A stretch of DNA of 64,000 nucleotides from Blastopirellula marina. Its GTDB lineage: Bacteria; Planctomycetota; Planctomycetia; Pirellulales; Pirellulaceae. Positions 34,296-43,545 of the stretch are shown here, in pieces (positions within the stretch are counted from its first letter, which is position 1; each line of letters begins with the position of its first letter). The stretch covers positions 1 through 64,000 of the forward strand of contig NZ_PUIA01000001.1 of NCBI RefSeq assembly GCF_002967715.1, in the 5' to 3' direction. The translations under genes and the position numbers were made by a program. Under the pieces are notes generated by a model that saw only the letters and a program-made list of their open reading frames with translations, made no database searches and was not told the DNA's origin.

Positions 34296-35572
34296 CGACT
34301 GCTGAAGAAAGTGTCGCGTGGTTTCGTGTTCAACCAGAAACGACGGTCTGCTTCCATGGCGATCTTATCGCCGGAGAACGTGTCTGCTTCGCGATCGTCT
34401 TGCAGGCGGCCTGCGGGGGACTCGATGACTACCCGTGCAGCACTCGCTGTATCGGTTTGGTTAATGAACGCTCGCGCGGCCGCGAGCGAGAAACGCTGGC
34501 CAGGGTAGATGGGGGCACCGGTGGCCTCGAGTGACCATTGTTCGAGATGGACCGGGACGAACAGGTCATCGGACGATTCGGTATCGACATAGCTCCGCAG
34601 CGACCTGGGGAGGTGCTCGACGGCGTGCCGGGAAAGGAACAAGTGTGTTCGCCCGACATGCGACGCATACAGTCCCCAGGCAGGCCAGGGATCGCCTAGC
34701 CCGATGATTTCGAGCGTGGGAAACAAAATCACCAGGCCGCAAATTGCCTGGGCGATTCTCAGGCGAGTGGAGATGGCCGGTGCGGTTTCGGTTTCTTTGT
34801 TAGACTGGGTAAATCCAAACAGCAAGATGGCCTGAGTGAAGAAGAAGACGTTCCACAGCAGCACGCCCCAGCTATGCGAAAGCCCGAGAGGCCCCAGCAC
34901 CACGATCAGGCCGACATGCATGATGCACGCCGCAACGACGCCTAGTTTTCTGGTTCGCGGTAGTAGCAGAAAGAGAAACGCCAACAGTTCAAACAGAGGG
35001 AAGCCTAGGGCCAGCCACTTCCACGACGCGAGTTGATCGGGTGAAAGGAAGGCTCCCACAATCGAACTGATTGTGACCAGGAAGTCGGAGCCCAGTTCGT
35101 TGGCAAACGAAGGGTTCAGCTTCGACAGTGCCGAGTAGAAGTAAATGCTCAGCGTAATCCACATCGTCAATTGCCGGGCATTTCTGGCCGGAGCCAGGCC
35201 GAAAATCAATCCGAGAACCGCAAACTGATAGGCCCATGGTTGGAAGCGATGTTGATTGAGCAGGAAGCACAAAATCAGCACGACACTGTTGGCGATCCAT
35301 AGCTTGGAAGACGCGGGCGATTGGGGGCCCAGGCACACATTGGCCACCGCGATCAGGACTAGCACTGCCACGAGGATGACATCGACCAGGCCAGGGACAG
35401 CGCACAGCTCGCTTACAACAGGAACCGCGGGGAACGCGGTTTGGTCGATCCACAACGGATAGGTCACGGCGACCAGGATCAACAGAAACAGCGCAACCAG
35501 CCGCTGGTAAAGGAAGAAGGCTCGATCCGCCGGGGATCGAGCCTCGTTATTTTCGGGAGAGGTCTTGCTCAC
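34292..35572 (-). CDS. Polytopic membrane protein, HTTM-like
   Basis: The 426-residue protein has about eight hydrophobic segments in its first 310 residues and a soluble C-terminal domain of about 110. The segment with SALSKLNPSFANELGSDFL between helices resembles HTTM/DoxX-like membrane proteins; the assignment is tentative. It starts at GTG 13 bases after the Glu/Pro-rich gene and so is probably the last gene of the ABC-2 operon (40359 to 34292). Confidence 0.65.
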   Translation of the reverse strand: MSKTSPENNEARSPADRAFFLYQRLVALFLLILVAVTYPLWIDQTAFPAVPVVSELCAVPGLVDVILVAVLVLIAVANVCLGPQSPASSKLWIANSVVLILCFLLNQHRFQPWAYQFAVLGLIFGLAPARNARQLTMWITLSIYFYSALSKLNPSFANELGSDFLVTISSIVGAFLSPDQLASWKWLALGFPLFELLAFLFLLLPRTRKLGVVAACIMHVGLIVVLGPLGLSHSWGVLLWNVFFFTQAILLFGFTQSNKETETAPAISTRLRIAQAICGLVILFPTLEIIGLGDPWPAWGLYASHVGRTHLFLSRHAVEHLPRSLRSYVDTESSDDLFVPVHLEQWSLEATGAPIYPGQRFSLAAARAFINQTDTASAARVVIESPAGRLQDDREADTFSGDKIAMEADRRFWLNTKPRDTFFSSR

Positions 35573-35584
35573 TCGAGTTCCGCC

Positions 35585-37501
35585 TTACGACTGGGCAGAG
35601 GTCGATTCTGCGGACGGCACCGCTTCTTCCTGGGTTTCGGCAGGCTCTTCAACCGGTTTGGCTTCGCTCGCTTCTGGTTCCGCCGACGTTTCAGCTGGCT
35701 TCTCAGTGGCTGGCGATTCCGCGGATGTTTCTTCCTTGGTCGGAGTTTCCATTGGCTTTTCTTCCGTTGGTTTCTCCTGGGTTGCCGCAGGCTTCTCGGC
35801 ATCCATCGGCTTGTCGTCGGATGCTTCGGCTTCCTTCTCTTCTTCCGGCATGGCTGCCGCCGGAGTCGGGGCGTCATCGGGATTCCAGACTGGTTCGACG
35901 AAGATGTCCGAGTTGGAACGAAGGATGTCTATCAACGGGAAGTTCGGCGAAATGTCTTGGTCGAACTGGTTCAGCAGGGCCCGGTATTCCTTGATGGAAT
36001 CGGATAGAACGTCTGCCGAGGCGTCATCTCGCAATTCTGGGTAGTCGTCGTAGATGGCGATCCACTTTTCCCAGGCCTGTTCGTACAGTTCGCGTGCCTT
36101 GACCAGGTTAGCGTCCTTGTAGGCTTCATGGGCTTCATAGACCAGACGACGCGCTTCAATCGTACGATCGGTGCTTTCCGATTGAGCCCGCGTTTGCCAA
36201 TAGTTGAACGCGACGATGTCCTTCTGGCGATCGATGACCCCCTTGAGGAACTCCATCTCGTCCAGGCGATTTGCTTCACGCGATGCTTCCAAGGCAGCTT
36301 GCGACAGCGTCTTCGCTTCTTCGGAGTCAGGCTTTTCCTTCTTCAAGGCGTTGGCCTTGTCTTGGATCTTCTTAACGACTTCAATTCGAGAAACCTGCAA
36401 GGTGTGTTGAACCGATTTGATCAGCTGAATCTGTTCTTCAGTGCGGTCTTCTTCCGGCGTGTCGAGTGCCTTTCTGGTCTCCTCGGGAAGCTTGGCGATT
36501 TTCTCGTCCTGGACTTCGGTCGAGTAGTCGTTGTAGGTGTTGTCGAAGTTGTTGGCGGCTTCGTCGATTTCTTTGCCCAAACGAACTGCGTCGTTCAGCT
36601 TGATCGGAATGCCGTAGGTCGAAGGGAGTTCGTGATCGCCATATTCTTTCCATTCTTCAAGTGCCTGAGCCCAGGCGGCCTGAGCTTTCTCGGAGATATG
36701 GCCTTCTTTTTCGATCGCTTCACCGAAGTTCATCAGACGCTTGGCAGGATATTGGTAGAAGATCGTCGGCGACATGGCCCCGATGCTACCTAGACCATTG
36801 TCGACCACTTCGGTTGCCCACTTATCCCACAGACGTGCGACGAGCCAGTGATCGGGCTTGCCTTCCTGGACCCCTTCGGCATCTTCGGTCACCGAGTACG
36901 CGGTGCCTTCAAGGTGCTTTTGAATTTCGTCGTGGAAGAGATCATCTTCGGGGAAGAGTTCGCGGTACTGTTCTTTCTCGTCTGCATTACCGAACTTGTT
37001 GCCGAAGAAGTGGGCAATCGAGTTCATCATGCGTGGTTCATTGTAGTTGTACTCGGTCCCGTCCATGTGGTAGTTGATCCCGCGTTTAACCCACAGGTAG
37101 CGGTGTTCGTAGTTGTCGAACTCACGCGAGACGTTGTACGAGAGGTTCCAGGCCTGGAATTCCCAAACCTTCAAAAGGTGAGGGTTCAAGTACGAGATGG
37201 TCTTGGCGGTTGCCTCCATCAAGGTGTACTGCTCGGTCTTCTGGTACTCGTTCAGGTTGCTCCAGAGGAACGTGATCGCCACCCCGTCGAGACCCAGCAG
37301 AGACAAACGCATCGCTTCGCTAGCCGGATCGACCTTACCGAGTTGGGCGTCCGAAATGTGATAGTCGCGACGCATCTGGGCGAGCATCCCGCCTGGTTGG
37401 TCGGAAGTCGCCGGACGGCTGATCAGCGAGACCGCGATCAAGATCACGATCATGCAAACGCCGTAGATAACTTTATGTTGAAAAGATTTATTCTTGTTCA
37501 T
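35585..37501 (-). CDS. Membrane-anchored protein with Glu/Pro/Ala-rich tail, ABC operon partner
   Basis: The 638-residue protein has one N-terminal TM (VIYGVCMIVILIAVSLI, about 9-26) and a long, Trp/Tyr-rich external region with TPR-like helices. The C-terminal 80 residues are built of repeated Lys/Glu/Pro/Thr/Ala segments and are probably disordered. The start overlaps the stop of the permease gene (ATGA), so translation is coupled. It is likely a periplasmic partner of the ABC transporter. No named family is recognised. Confidence 0.72.
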   Translation of the reverse strand: MNKNKSFQHKVIYGVCMIVILIAVSLISRPATSDQPGGMLAQMRRDYHISDAQLGKVDPASEAMRLSLLGLDGVAITFLWSNLNEYQKTEQYTLMEATAKTISYLNPHLLKVWEFQAWNLSYNVSREFDNYEHRYLWVKRGINYHMDGTEYNYNEPRMMNSIAHFFGNKFGNADEKEQYRELFPEDDLFHDEIQKHLEGTAYSVTEDAEGVQEGKPDHWLVARLWDKWATEVVDNGLGSIGAMSPTIFYQYPAKRLMNFGEAIEKEGHISEKAQAAWAQALEEWKEYGDHELPSTYGIPIKLNDAVRLGKEIDEAANNFDNTYNDYSTEVQDEKIAKLPEETRKALDTPEEDRTEEQIQLIKSVQHTLQVSRIEVVKKIQDKANALKKEKPDSEEAKTLSQAALEASREANRLDEMEFLKGVIDRQKDIVAFNYWQTRAQSESTDRTIEARRLVYEAHEAYKDANLVKARELYEQAWEKWIAIYDDYPELRDDASADVLSDSIKEYRALLNQFDQDISPNFPLIDILRSNSDIFVEPVWNPDDAPTPAAAMPEEEKEAEASDDKPMDAEKPAATQEKPTEEKPMETPTKEETSAESPATEKPAETSAEPEASEAKPVEEPAETQEEAVPSAESTSAQS

Positions 37502-39366
37502 GCCGCGATTTCTTTCGATTTCAGAAAGAAGTAACCCACCGCCACCAGGGCGACGAGGAAGCCGAGAACCGTGATAAATTGTTGCGCGACGACTGCGATG
37601 GGGATGTTATAACCGTCGACCACGAAACCTTGTGTGTCGAACATGCCGTAGTCAGGCAGCATGTTCACAAATGCATAAATCATGAACGCGAATACCATGT
37701 CGATCCCTTTGACGACGTCTACCCAAAAGTAGTCGCCCAGTTCGGTCATGATGTTCTTCTGTGTGAATAGTCGCACCATGGCTTCCGCGGGACCACCCCC
37801 GTACCAGCCAGTTTTCTCGCCGAAGATCACATTTCGGGCCAGGCCTTTCACTTCACCAGCGATGCTGCCGTAACCCAGTGCCAGGAACGAGGCCAGCAAG
37901 GCCACCGGACCATTCAGGAAGGTACTGAATACCAGGCCGAACGTGATGACCAGGATCACCTGGAACCAAATGCCCAAGTAGCATTTGATGTAATTCATGG
38001 TGAAGTTGCGGTTGGCTTCCAGGATGTACACGGTGTTTTGGGCGACACCAAAGTACTGACCTGGTTCAACGCATTGGATCCACAGTTCCAGGCGGCCTCC
38101 ATCTTCGGTGACCAGGTCTTCCAGCAGGTCGAGTTCCGGCTTGTCGGAGTCGGCCTTGAAGTTGGAAAGTGTGCGTGGAATGTAGTGCAGATCGGACACT
38201 TCCTTGGCCGTGAAGGGGATCGCGATACTGCGAGCACCTGTCTCGGGGTTCTTCAGGTAGTAGTTACCGCGGATACCTTCGGTGATGATCCCTTTGTAGG
38301 TACGGAACACACTGAGGTTGAATTCGACCGGCAGCATCTGCTTTGTCTGGTCGCCGTCGGTAACTTCGGTGAGCATTCCTTCATTGACGTCTTCGAAGGT
38401 GAAGATCGCGGCACCGAACGAGCCCCCTTCGATGTAGCTGAAGTATTCCCATTCCTTACCGACATTGATGCCGCGCGGGGCTGCATTTTTACCTGCACGA
38501 TCAAGGAAACGGACCGTACCGATGTGACGCACGCGGGCCTGGAACATATCGGTTGGGCCGTGCACGACGTACTTCTCGTCGCCGCTGGCCCCTTCGTTGG
38601 TGCTGATCGCGTGACGGTGCTCGTGGGTGCGGTCGGTTTCGCCGTTGCCATCGGGATAGATGGTGATCGCGTGCTTGTGACCGGCGGCTTCCGTGGTTTC
38701 ACCAATTAAGGTACCGTTTTCGCCAGCGACCAGGTCGTCGGCAGTGACGTAGTGGGTGTGGTTAAAGCCTTGCAGCAGAAAGACGTAGGAAACCAACGCC
38801 ATCGCGAACAAGACGATCGTCCCCACACCGACAAAACCAAACAGACGGCCAAGGAACAGCTCGCTCGGCAGAACAGGTTTCGTATAGATGGTGTAAATCG
38901 TACGGCGTTTGATATCGTCTGGCAGGCTGAACACGCTCAACGCGATCACCAGCAGCAGGACCAGCCACTTGGGGAACGTCAGCACGAAGGTAAGGTAGAG
39001 ACGTACAGGCTGTTCGGCACTGGGGTTGATGTACCAGCCAGCGAACAGCAGCACCACCATGAACAGCGCAAAGACCAAGAGAGCCTTCTTGCGAATCGCT
39101 TCCTGAAACGCGAGCCAGGTCATTGCCCACACGCGGCGAGGGGAGATCGAAAGGAGCTCTGGCACCGCCTTCACAGCCGTCCCGAAGACCGCGTAAAAGG
39201 CCTCGAATGGACCATTGCGGAACACCGACACGATAAACCCGAACACCAGACCGCAGACGATCAGGATGACAATGGCAATCAGGAACGTGAGGAGTCCGCC
39301 GAGTTGCTGCCCCGGGATGGGAAGGAGCCACTCGCTGAGCGGCTGGATGGTATCTTCAATCCCCAT
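37498..39366 (-). CDS. ABC-2-type transporter permease with large external domain
   Basis: The 622-residue protein has four TM segments before about residue 210, a soluble domain at about 210-460, and four to five more TM segments. This is a split ABC-2-like layout. The external domain contains a His-rich stretch (GHKHAITIYPDG followed by RTHEHRHA, about 225-255), a possible metal site. The ATPase gene lies 63 bases upstream and the next gene overlaps by four bases. The substrate cannot be read from sequence. Confidence 0.8.
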   Translation of the reverse strand: MGIEDTIQPLSEWLLPIPGQQLGGLLTFLIAIVILIVCGLVFGFIVSVFRNGPFEAFYAVFGTAVKAVPELLSISPRRVWAMTWLAFQEAIRKKALLVFALFMVVLLFAGWYINPSAEQPVRLYLTFVLTFPKWLVLLLVIALSVFSLPDDIKRRTIYTIYTKPVLPSELFLGRLFGFVGVGTIVLFAMALVSYVFLLQGFNHTHYVTADDLVAGENGTLIGETTEAAGHKHAITIYPDGNGETDRTHEHRHAISTNEGASGDEKYVVHGPTDMFQARVRHIGTVRFLDRAGKNAAPRGINVGKEWEYFSYIEGGSFGAAIFTFEDVNEGMLTEVTDGDQTKQMLPVEFNLSVFRTYKGIITEGIRGNYYLKNPETGARSIAIPFTAKEVSDLHYIPRTLSNFKADSDKPELDLLEDLVTEDGGRLELWIQCVEPGQYFGVAQNTVYILEANRNFTMNYIKCYLGIWFQVILVITFGLVFSTFLNGPVALLASFLALGYGSIAGEVKGLARNVIFGEKTGWYGGGPAEAMVRLFTQKNIMTELGDYFWVDVVKGIDMVFAFMIYAFVNMLPDYGMFDTQGFVVDGYNIPIAVVAQQFITVLGFLVALVAVGYFFLKSKEIAA

Positions 39367-39429
39367 GGTGACTATTTCTTAATCGATGATTCGCGTGGAA
39401 GGTTGGGCCTAGGTGCGTAGGCGACGGGA

Positions 39430-40359
39430 CTAAGAACGGTCCGAACCGGCACGGCGACCAGGTCGGGCTTCACTCTCGCGGACGATATTCAGGAAGAGTT
39501 CTTCCAGCGTGGTGGTTGGGTTCTCGACCGAGATGTTCTCGGCATGTTCCCGTTCGAGGATTGCTCGGATTTCAGCCTTGGCTTCTTCGCTGACCCCTTT
39601 AGCGCGGATCTGCGTTTCGTCGCTGACCTTCAGCAGGGCATCGACGCGGCCGAGTTCTTTCAGTTCGCCTTGGTGCAGAATGGCGATACGGTCGGCAACG
39701 TCCTGCAGGTCGGCCAGTTGGTGGCTGGTGACCAGGACGGTTTTGCCTTCGTCCTTCAATTTCAGGATCAGGTCTTTCATCTCGCGAATACCGATCGGGT
39801 CCAAACCGGTGGTCGGTTCGTCGAGGAAGATGAGCTCGGGGTCGTTGATCAGGGCCTGGGCCAGACCAATACGACGGGTCATACCCTTGGAGTATTCCTT
39901 CAACTGGCGGCGTTCGGCCCACTTCAGCCCGACCATCTCGATCAGGTCGTTGACCCGCTTCTGGCGAACATCGGCTGGCATGTTGAACAGCTGGCCGTAG
40001 AAGTTGAGCGTTTCGCGGGCATCGAGAAAGCGGTACAGGTACGACTCTTCCGGCAGGTAGCCGATACGTTCCTTCGTGGCGATGCTGGACGGATCTTGCC
40101 CAAAGACCAGGGCCTGGCCGCTGGTAGGGAAGAGCAGACCTAGCAGAAGCTTCATCGTGGTCGACTTGCCGGAACCGTTCGGCCCCAACAGGCCGAAGAT
40201 TTCGCCGCGACGCACTTCCAGGTCGAGTGCCTTGAGGGCTCGGACTTTTTGACGTCCCCAGAAGTCGCGGTAAATCTTGGTCAGATTACGCGTTTCAATG
40301 ATGACTTCGTTGTCGGACGAGGATTTAGACGCTTGCGGTTGAGTTTCTACCGATGCCAT
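39430..40359 (-). CDS. ABC transporter ATP-binding protein
   Basis: The 309-residue protein has Walker [10 protein letters not shown] (about 58-66), the Q-loop region [12 protein letters not shown], the signature [17 protein letters not shown] (about 158-174; the canonical LSGGQ reads YSKGM), Walker [14 protein letters not shown] (about 180-192) and the switch His in VTSHQL. It resembles ABC-2 exporter ATPases (CcmA/NatA group). It leads the operon with the permease at 37498 and two further membrane proteins. Confidence 0.93.
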   Translation of the reverse strand: MASVETQPQASKSSSDNEVIIETRNLTKIYRDFWGRQKVRALKALDLEVRRGEIFGLLGPNGSGKSTTMKLLLGLLFPTSGQALVFGQDPSSIATKERIGYLPEESYLYRFLDARETLNFYGQLFNMPADVRQKRVNDLIEMVGLKWAERRQLKEYSKGMTRRIGLAQALINDPELIFLDEPTTGLDPIGIREMKDLILKLKDEGKTVLVTSHQLADLQDVADRIAILHQGELKELGRVDALLKVSDETQIRAKGVSEEAKAEIRAILEREHAENISVENPTTTLEELFLNIVRESEARPGRRAGSDRS

Positions 40360-40855
40360 GGAACCTGTTTCAAGCCACGGTGGTGCTTAATAGTGAGGAG
40401 GAAAGGATTAGCAGTGGATGATGGCGTGCCGATGTGCCTTACAAAGAGGGCGTTTCGAGCCGATATCCCCTGTTTACGCAGTTCAGCCAGCTTGGTTCGG
40501 CTAGCGGTGGCTGCTTTTCTCTTTCCTTCTGCCTAAGGAAGAACAAAAGAGGGAAAAGTCCGACTATAAATCCGCTGTGCCAAAGTGACAAGGAACCAAG
40601 CTGGCGTCTGGCCGGGACTTCACACGATCTTCCCTACTTAATGTCCGACTTCTACCGCTTATAGGGGCCAGGATTGGGTTTAGGTCCCCCTCTTCGCCAA
40701 TCGGGGGTAAGGGGAATAGTTCGAGATTAATTAGGTGTGAATCCCCCGTCAGGTCTATTAAATGGACTGAGACTTTGTATCATAAAGCCCTGCTTTGTTG
40801 GCCTATCGAGTTCTCAACTCCCACAGTGATCCCGTATAGAGAAGGCCCCCGCCGG
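40360..40855. other. Divergent intergenic region between ABC operon and DUF1559 gene
   Basis: No protein gene is supported. It should contain divergent promoters. An imperfect GGGGCC...GGTCCCC pair near 40666-40694 is the only fold noticed. Confidence 0.4.
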
Positions 40856-41866
40856 ATGAAGAGAAAAGGTTTTACCCTTGTTGAATTGTTGGTTGTGATT
40901 GCCATCATCGGCATTCTGATTGCACTGCTCCTACCTGCCGTACAGCAGGCTCGTGAAGCCGCTCGGCGGATGCAGTGCACCAATCAGCTGAAGCAATGGA
41001 TCTTGGCTACGCACAACTACCACGACACATTCACCAAGTTTCCGACGAGCTTTCAGGGCGGAAACAATCAGTGGTCGGCTCAGGCTCGTTTGCTTCCTTT
41101 CCTGGAGCAGAAGGCCATCGAGACCGAGATCGATTACAGCGTCGACTACCACGAATACCACTACGGCGGTTCGCGCGAGACACTGATTAATGGTATTCCG
41201 CTGCCTGCATTGCGAATTGATGCTCTGCTTTGCCCTTCGGAAGTGAAGGATCAGCAGCGACTTGATAGCTCGGGACGTCCCGAGAACTACCCCCTGAACT
41301 ACGCCATCAACATGGGTGTCTGGTACGTATTTAATGGATCCAGTGGGGGTGAAGGGGCGTTCGTTCCCAGTAAGAATCTACGAATGGCGGATATGACTGA
41401 TGGGACCAGCAACACCATGGGATTCTCCGAGGTGAAGGCCTACACTCACTACGATCGCGACAGCGCGACCTACGGAACCGCCGAGATCAATTCGTTCCCG
41501 AATGTCGCTTCGTATATCGAGTCGACCGTGACCACCGCGACCCGAAATTCAGGACACACCGAGTGGGTCGATGGTAAGACGCATCAAACCGGTTTCACCG
41601 CTTTCTTCCCGCCCAATACCGACTTTAACATCGGTGCCGGTCGTCCAACTCCAGCCGACTTCACCAACAATCGTGAAGATCGAAGTGGCCTGAGCTCGAA
41701 TCCGACCCTGGCGGCCGTAACTGCCCGCAGTTACCACCCTGGCGTCGTCAATGTGGCGTTCATGGATGGCTCGGTTTCGCGTGTGACGGACACGGTTAAC
41801 CTGAGTGTCTACCGAGCCGCGGCAACCCGAAACAACGGCGAAGTCTTAAATCGCAACGACCTGTAG
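40856..41866 (+). CDS. DUF1559 protein with prepilin-type N-terminus, copy 1
   Basis: The 336-residue protein starts [19 protein letters not shown], the class III signal/type IV pilin N-terminus cut by prepilin peptidase before Phe. The hydrophobic helix is followed by [15 protein letters not shown]. The C-terminus has the H-x-G-...-DGS motif ([18 protein letters not shown]). DUF1559 proteins are strongly expanded in planctomycetes and may form surface pseudopilin-like structures. ATG at 40856 gives the expected short leader. A terminator follows, then a closely similar copy. Confidence 0.92.
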   Translation: MKRKGFTLVELLVVIAIIGILIALLLPAVQQAREAARRMQCTNQLKQWILATHNYHDTFTKFPTSFQGGNNQWSAQARLLPFLEQKAIETEIDYSVDYHEYHYGGSRETLINGIPLPALRIDALLCPSEVKDQQRLDSSGRPENYPLNYAINMGVWYVFNGSSGGEGAFVPSKNLRMADMTDGTSNTMGFSEVKAYTHYDRDSATYGTAEINSFPNVASYIESTVTTATRNSGHTEWVDGKTHQTGFTAFFPPNTDFNIGAGRPTPADFTNNREDRSGLSSNPTLAAVTARSYHPGVVNVAFMDGSVSRVTDTVNLSVYRAAATRNNGEVLNRNDL

Positions 41867-41907
41867 CGATTGTTGTTGAGACCGAGTCTGAGCCTTAAAA
41901 TCAGCAT

Positions 41908-41943
41908 CGCCACCTCGAAAATCGTTCCGAGGTGGCGTTTTTT
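41908..41943 (+). terminator. Terminator after DUF1559 copy 1
   Basis: CGCCACCTCG (41908-41917) pairs with CGAGGTGGCG (41928-41937) and is followed by TTTTTT. Confidence 0.85.
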
Positions 41944-42103
41944 AATGCCTGAGCTAGCCCCGCCTGCTAAAATAACGACGAAAATCGTAGCAAAATCACT
42001 CGGTTTATGTGGCATAGGTGGGTATCATTCATGTACCTAGCGCGGGGGAAAGTTTCTTGTTCCCCCCTACTCCCTGCCTGAGCTTTTCCAAGGGTCGTCT
42101 CGA

Positions 42104-43117
42104 ATGAAACATCGTCACGGTTTCACGCTTGTCGAATTACTCGTTGTGATCGCCATTATTGGTGTGCTGGTCGGGCTGCTGATGCCGGCTGTGCAGCAGG
42201 CACGCGAATCGGCTCGGCGAATACAGTGCACCAATAATCTTAAGCAGCTTTCGCTGGCATGTCTTACCTATCACGATACCTATGACTCGTTTCCCCCATC
42301 GTGGGACAACGGTGGCCAGTGGTCAGGGTTTGCCCGACTTTTGCCATTCATCGAACAAGGCCCGCTGGAGGCAGCCATCGATTGGGGAACCTCTTACACG
42401 GCCTATCAATCGAACGGATCGGCCTCGAACGTCTTGAACGTGGGTGTTCCTCTGCCGGCGATTGAACTCGACATGCTCAAGTGTCCTTCCGAGGTGAACC
42501 TCCGCTCGGTCGACGTCACTGGTGATGGTATTCCAGATCACTTCCCGTCGAACTATGCGATGTCGATCGGAACCTTTTTGGTTTATGACGGGTCCCAGTC
42601 GGGCGACGGGGCTTTCGGAGCGAATCGCTTTACACGGATCGCGGAATTCGCCGACGGTACCAGCAACACAATGGCACTTTCGGAGGTGAACGCGTTTACG
42701 CGATTCCACTCATCTTCGGTCTACGACAACTCGACCGGCATTCCGGCCCTTTCCGCGGTCGCTGGTGAAATCAACAGCAATGTGACCTCGAGCACGGCTC
42801 CGGCAGGGCATACGCAATGGGTTAGTGGCAATGTCCAGCAAACGGGTTATACGGCGTTTTTCACCCCGAATACCATCTTTAACATCGATGGTCGTTTGCA
42901 GCCGGCCGACTTTGTGAACAACGCGGAAGGTGCTGGGGACGTTGATCAGAACCCTTGCATGGCAGCCGTCACGGCTCGTAGCTTCCACCCTGGCGTGGTC
43001 AACGTCGCGTTTGTCGACGGTAGCGTGAGCAAGGTTACCGAAACGGTTGACCTAAACGTCTACCGCACGATCGCCACTCGATTTGGTGGCGAGGTCTCGC
43101 TTCGCAATAAGTTGTAA
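42104..43117 (+). CDS. DUF1559 protein with prepilin-type N-terminus, copy 2
   Basis: The 337-residue protein begins [20 protein letters not shown] and ends with [18 protein letters not shown] followed by VDLNVYRTIATR, matching copy 1 closely throughout (for example the shared QWSGFARLLPFIEQ / [14 protein letters not shown]). The two genes are tandem duplicates with separate terminators, so they may be expressed independently. Expected to be membrane-embedded or surface-exposed after prepilin processing. Confidence 0.92.
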   Translation: MKHRHGFTLVELLVVIAIIGVLVGLLMPAVQQARESARRIQCTNNLKQLSLACLTYHDTYDSFPPSWDNGGQWSGFARLLPFIEQGPLEAAIDWGTSYTAYQSNGSASNVLNVGVPLPAIELDMLKCPSEVNLRSVDVTGDGIPDHFPSNYAMSIGTFLVYDGSQSGDGAFGANRFTRIAEFADGTSNTMALSEVNAFTRFHSSSVYDNSTGIPALSAVAGEINSNVTSSTAPAGHTQWVSGNVQQTGYTAFFTPNTIFNIDGRLQPADFVNNAEGAGDVDQNPCMAAVTARSFHPGVVNVAFVDGSVSKVTETVDLNVYRTIATRFGGEVSLRNKL

Positions 43118-43545
43118 TCGCCTGGACGCCTGGTTTGCGTAGGAACTTCAAAAGGTCGTTTGTACAAATTGCAAACGTTACAAATGGGAACGCTCGCGCT
43201 GCTAGCAGAAATTTTGCGAGACAATTTGTAACCCGTTGAAATCAAACGCTTTGTAGTTTTCGAGGAAAGATTGTTGGCAGGTTTGGCACGCCTGATGCTT
43301 TGCTCTAGGACAAGCTCGTACGAAATGTTCCCCCGAACGTCATCGTGCAACCTCCAACTTTTCGTTTCGTCCGTCCAACGAAACGAACCCCCGTTAACCA
43401 AAACGTCCGTCTCCTGACTCAGGCCGGTTCACCCCGCAGTGAACCGGCCTTTTTTTATTCTTGGCCCGCGCGTTCAGTTTGCCGTTTTCACCGTGGGAAC
43501 AGTGGATGCCGGTGAGGCAGAGCCCCTTTTTCGTTAAGATAGGAA
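43118..43545. other. Intergenic region between DUF1559 copy 2 and folC
   Basis: Apart from the terminator at 43422-43456, no gene or clear repeat is seen. A folC promoter may lie after the terminator. Confidence 0.45.
43422..43456 (+). terminator. Strong terminator upstream of folC
   Basis: GGCCGGTTCAC (43422-43432) pairs perfectly with GTGAACCGGCC (43439-43449) and runs into seven T. It lies 300 bases after the DUF1559 stop codon. Confidence 0.9.
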
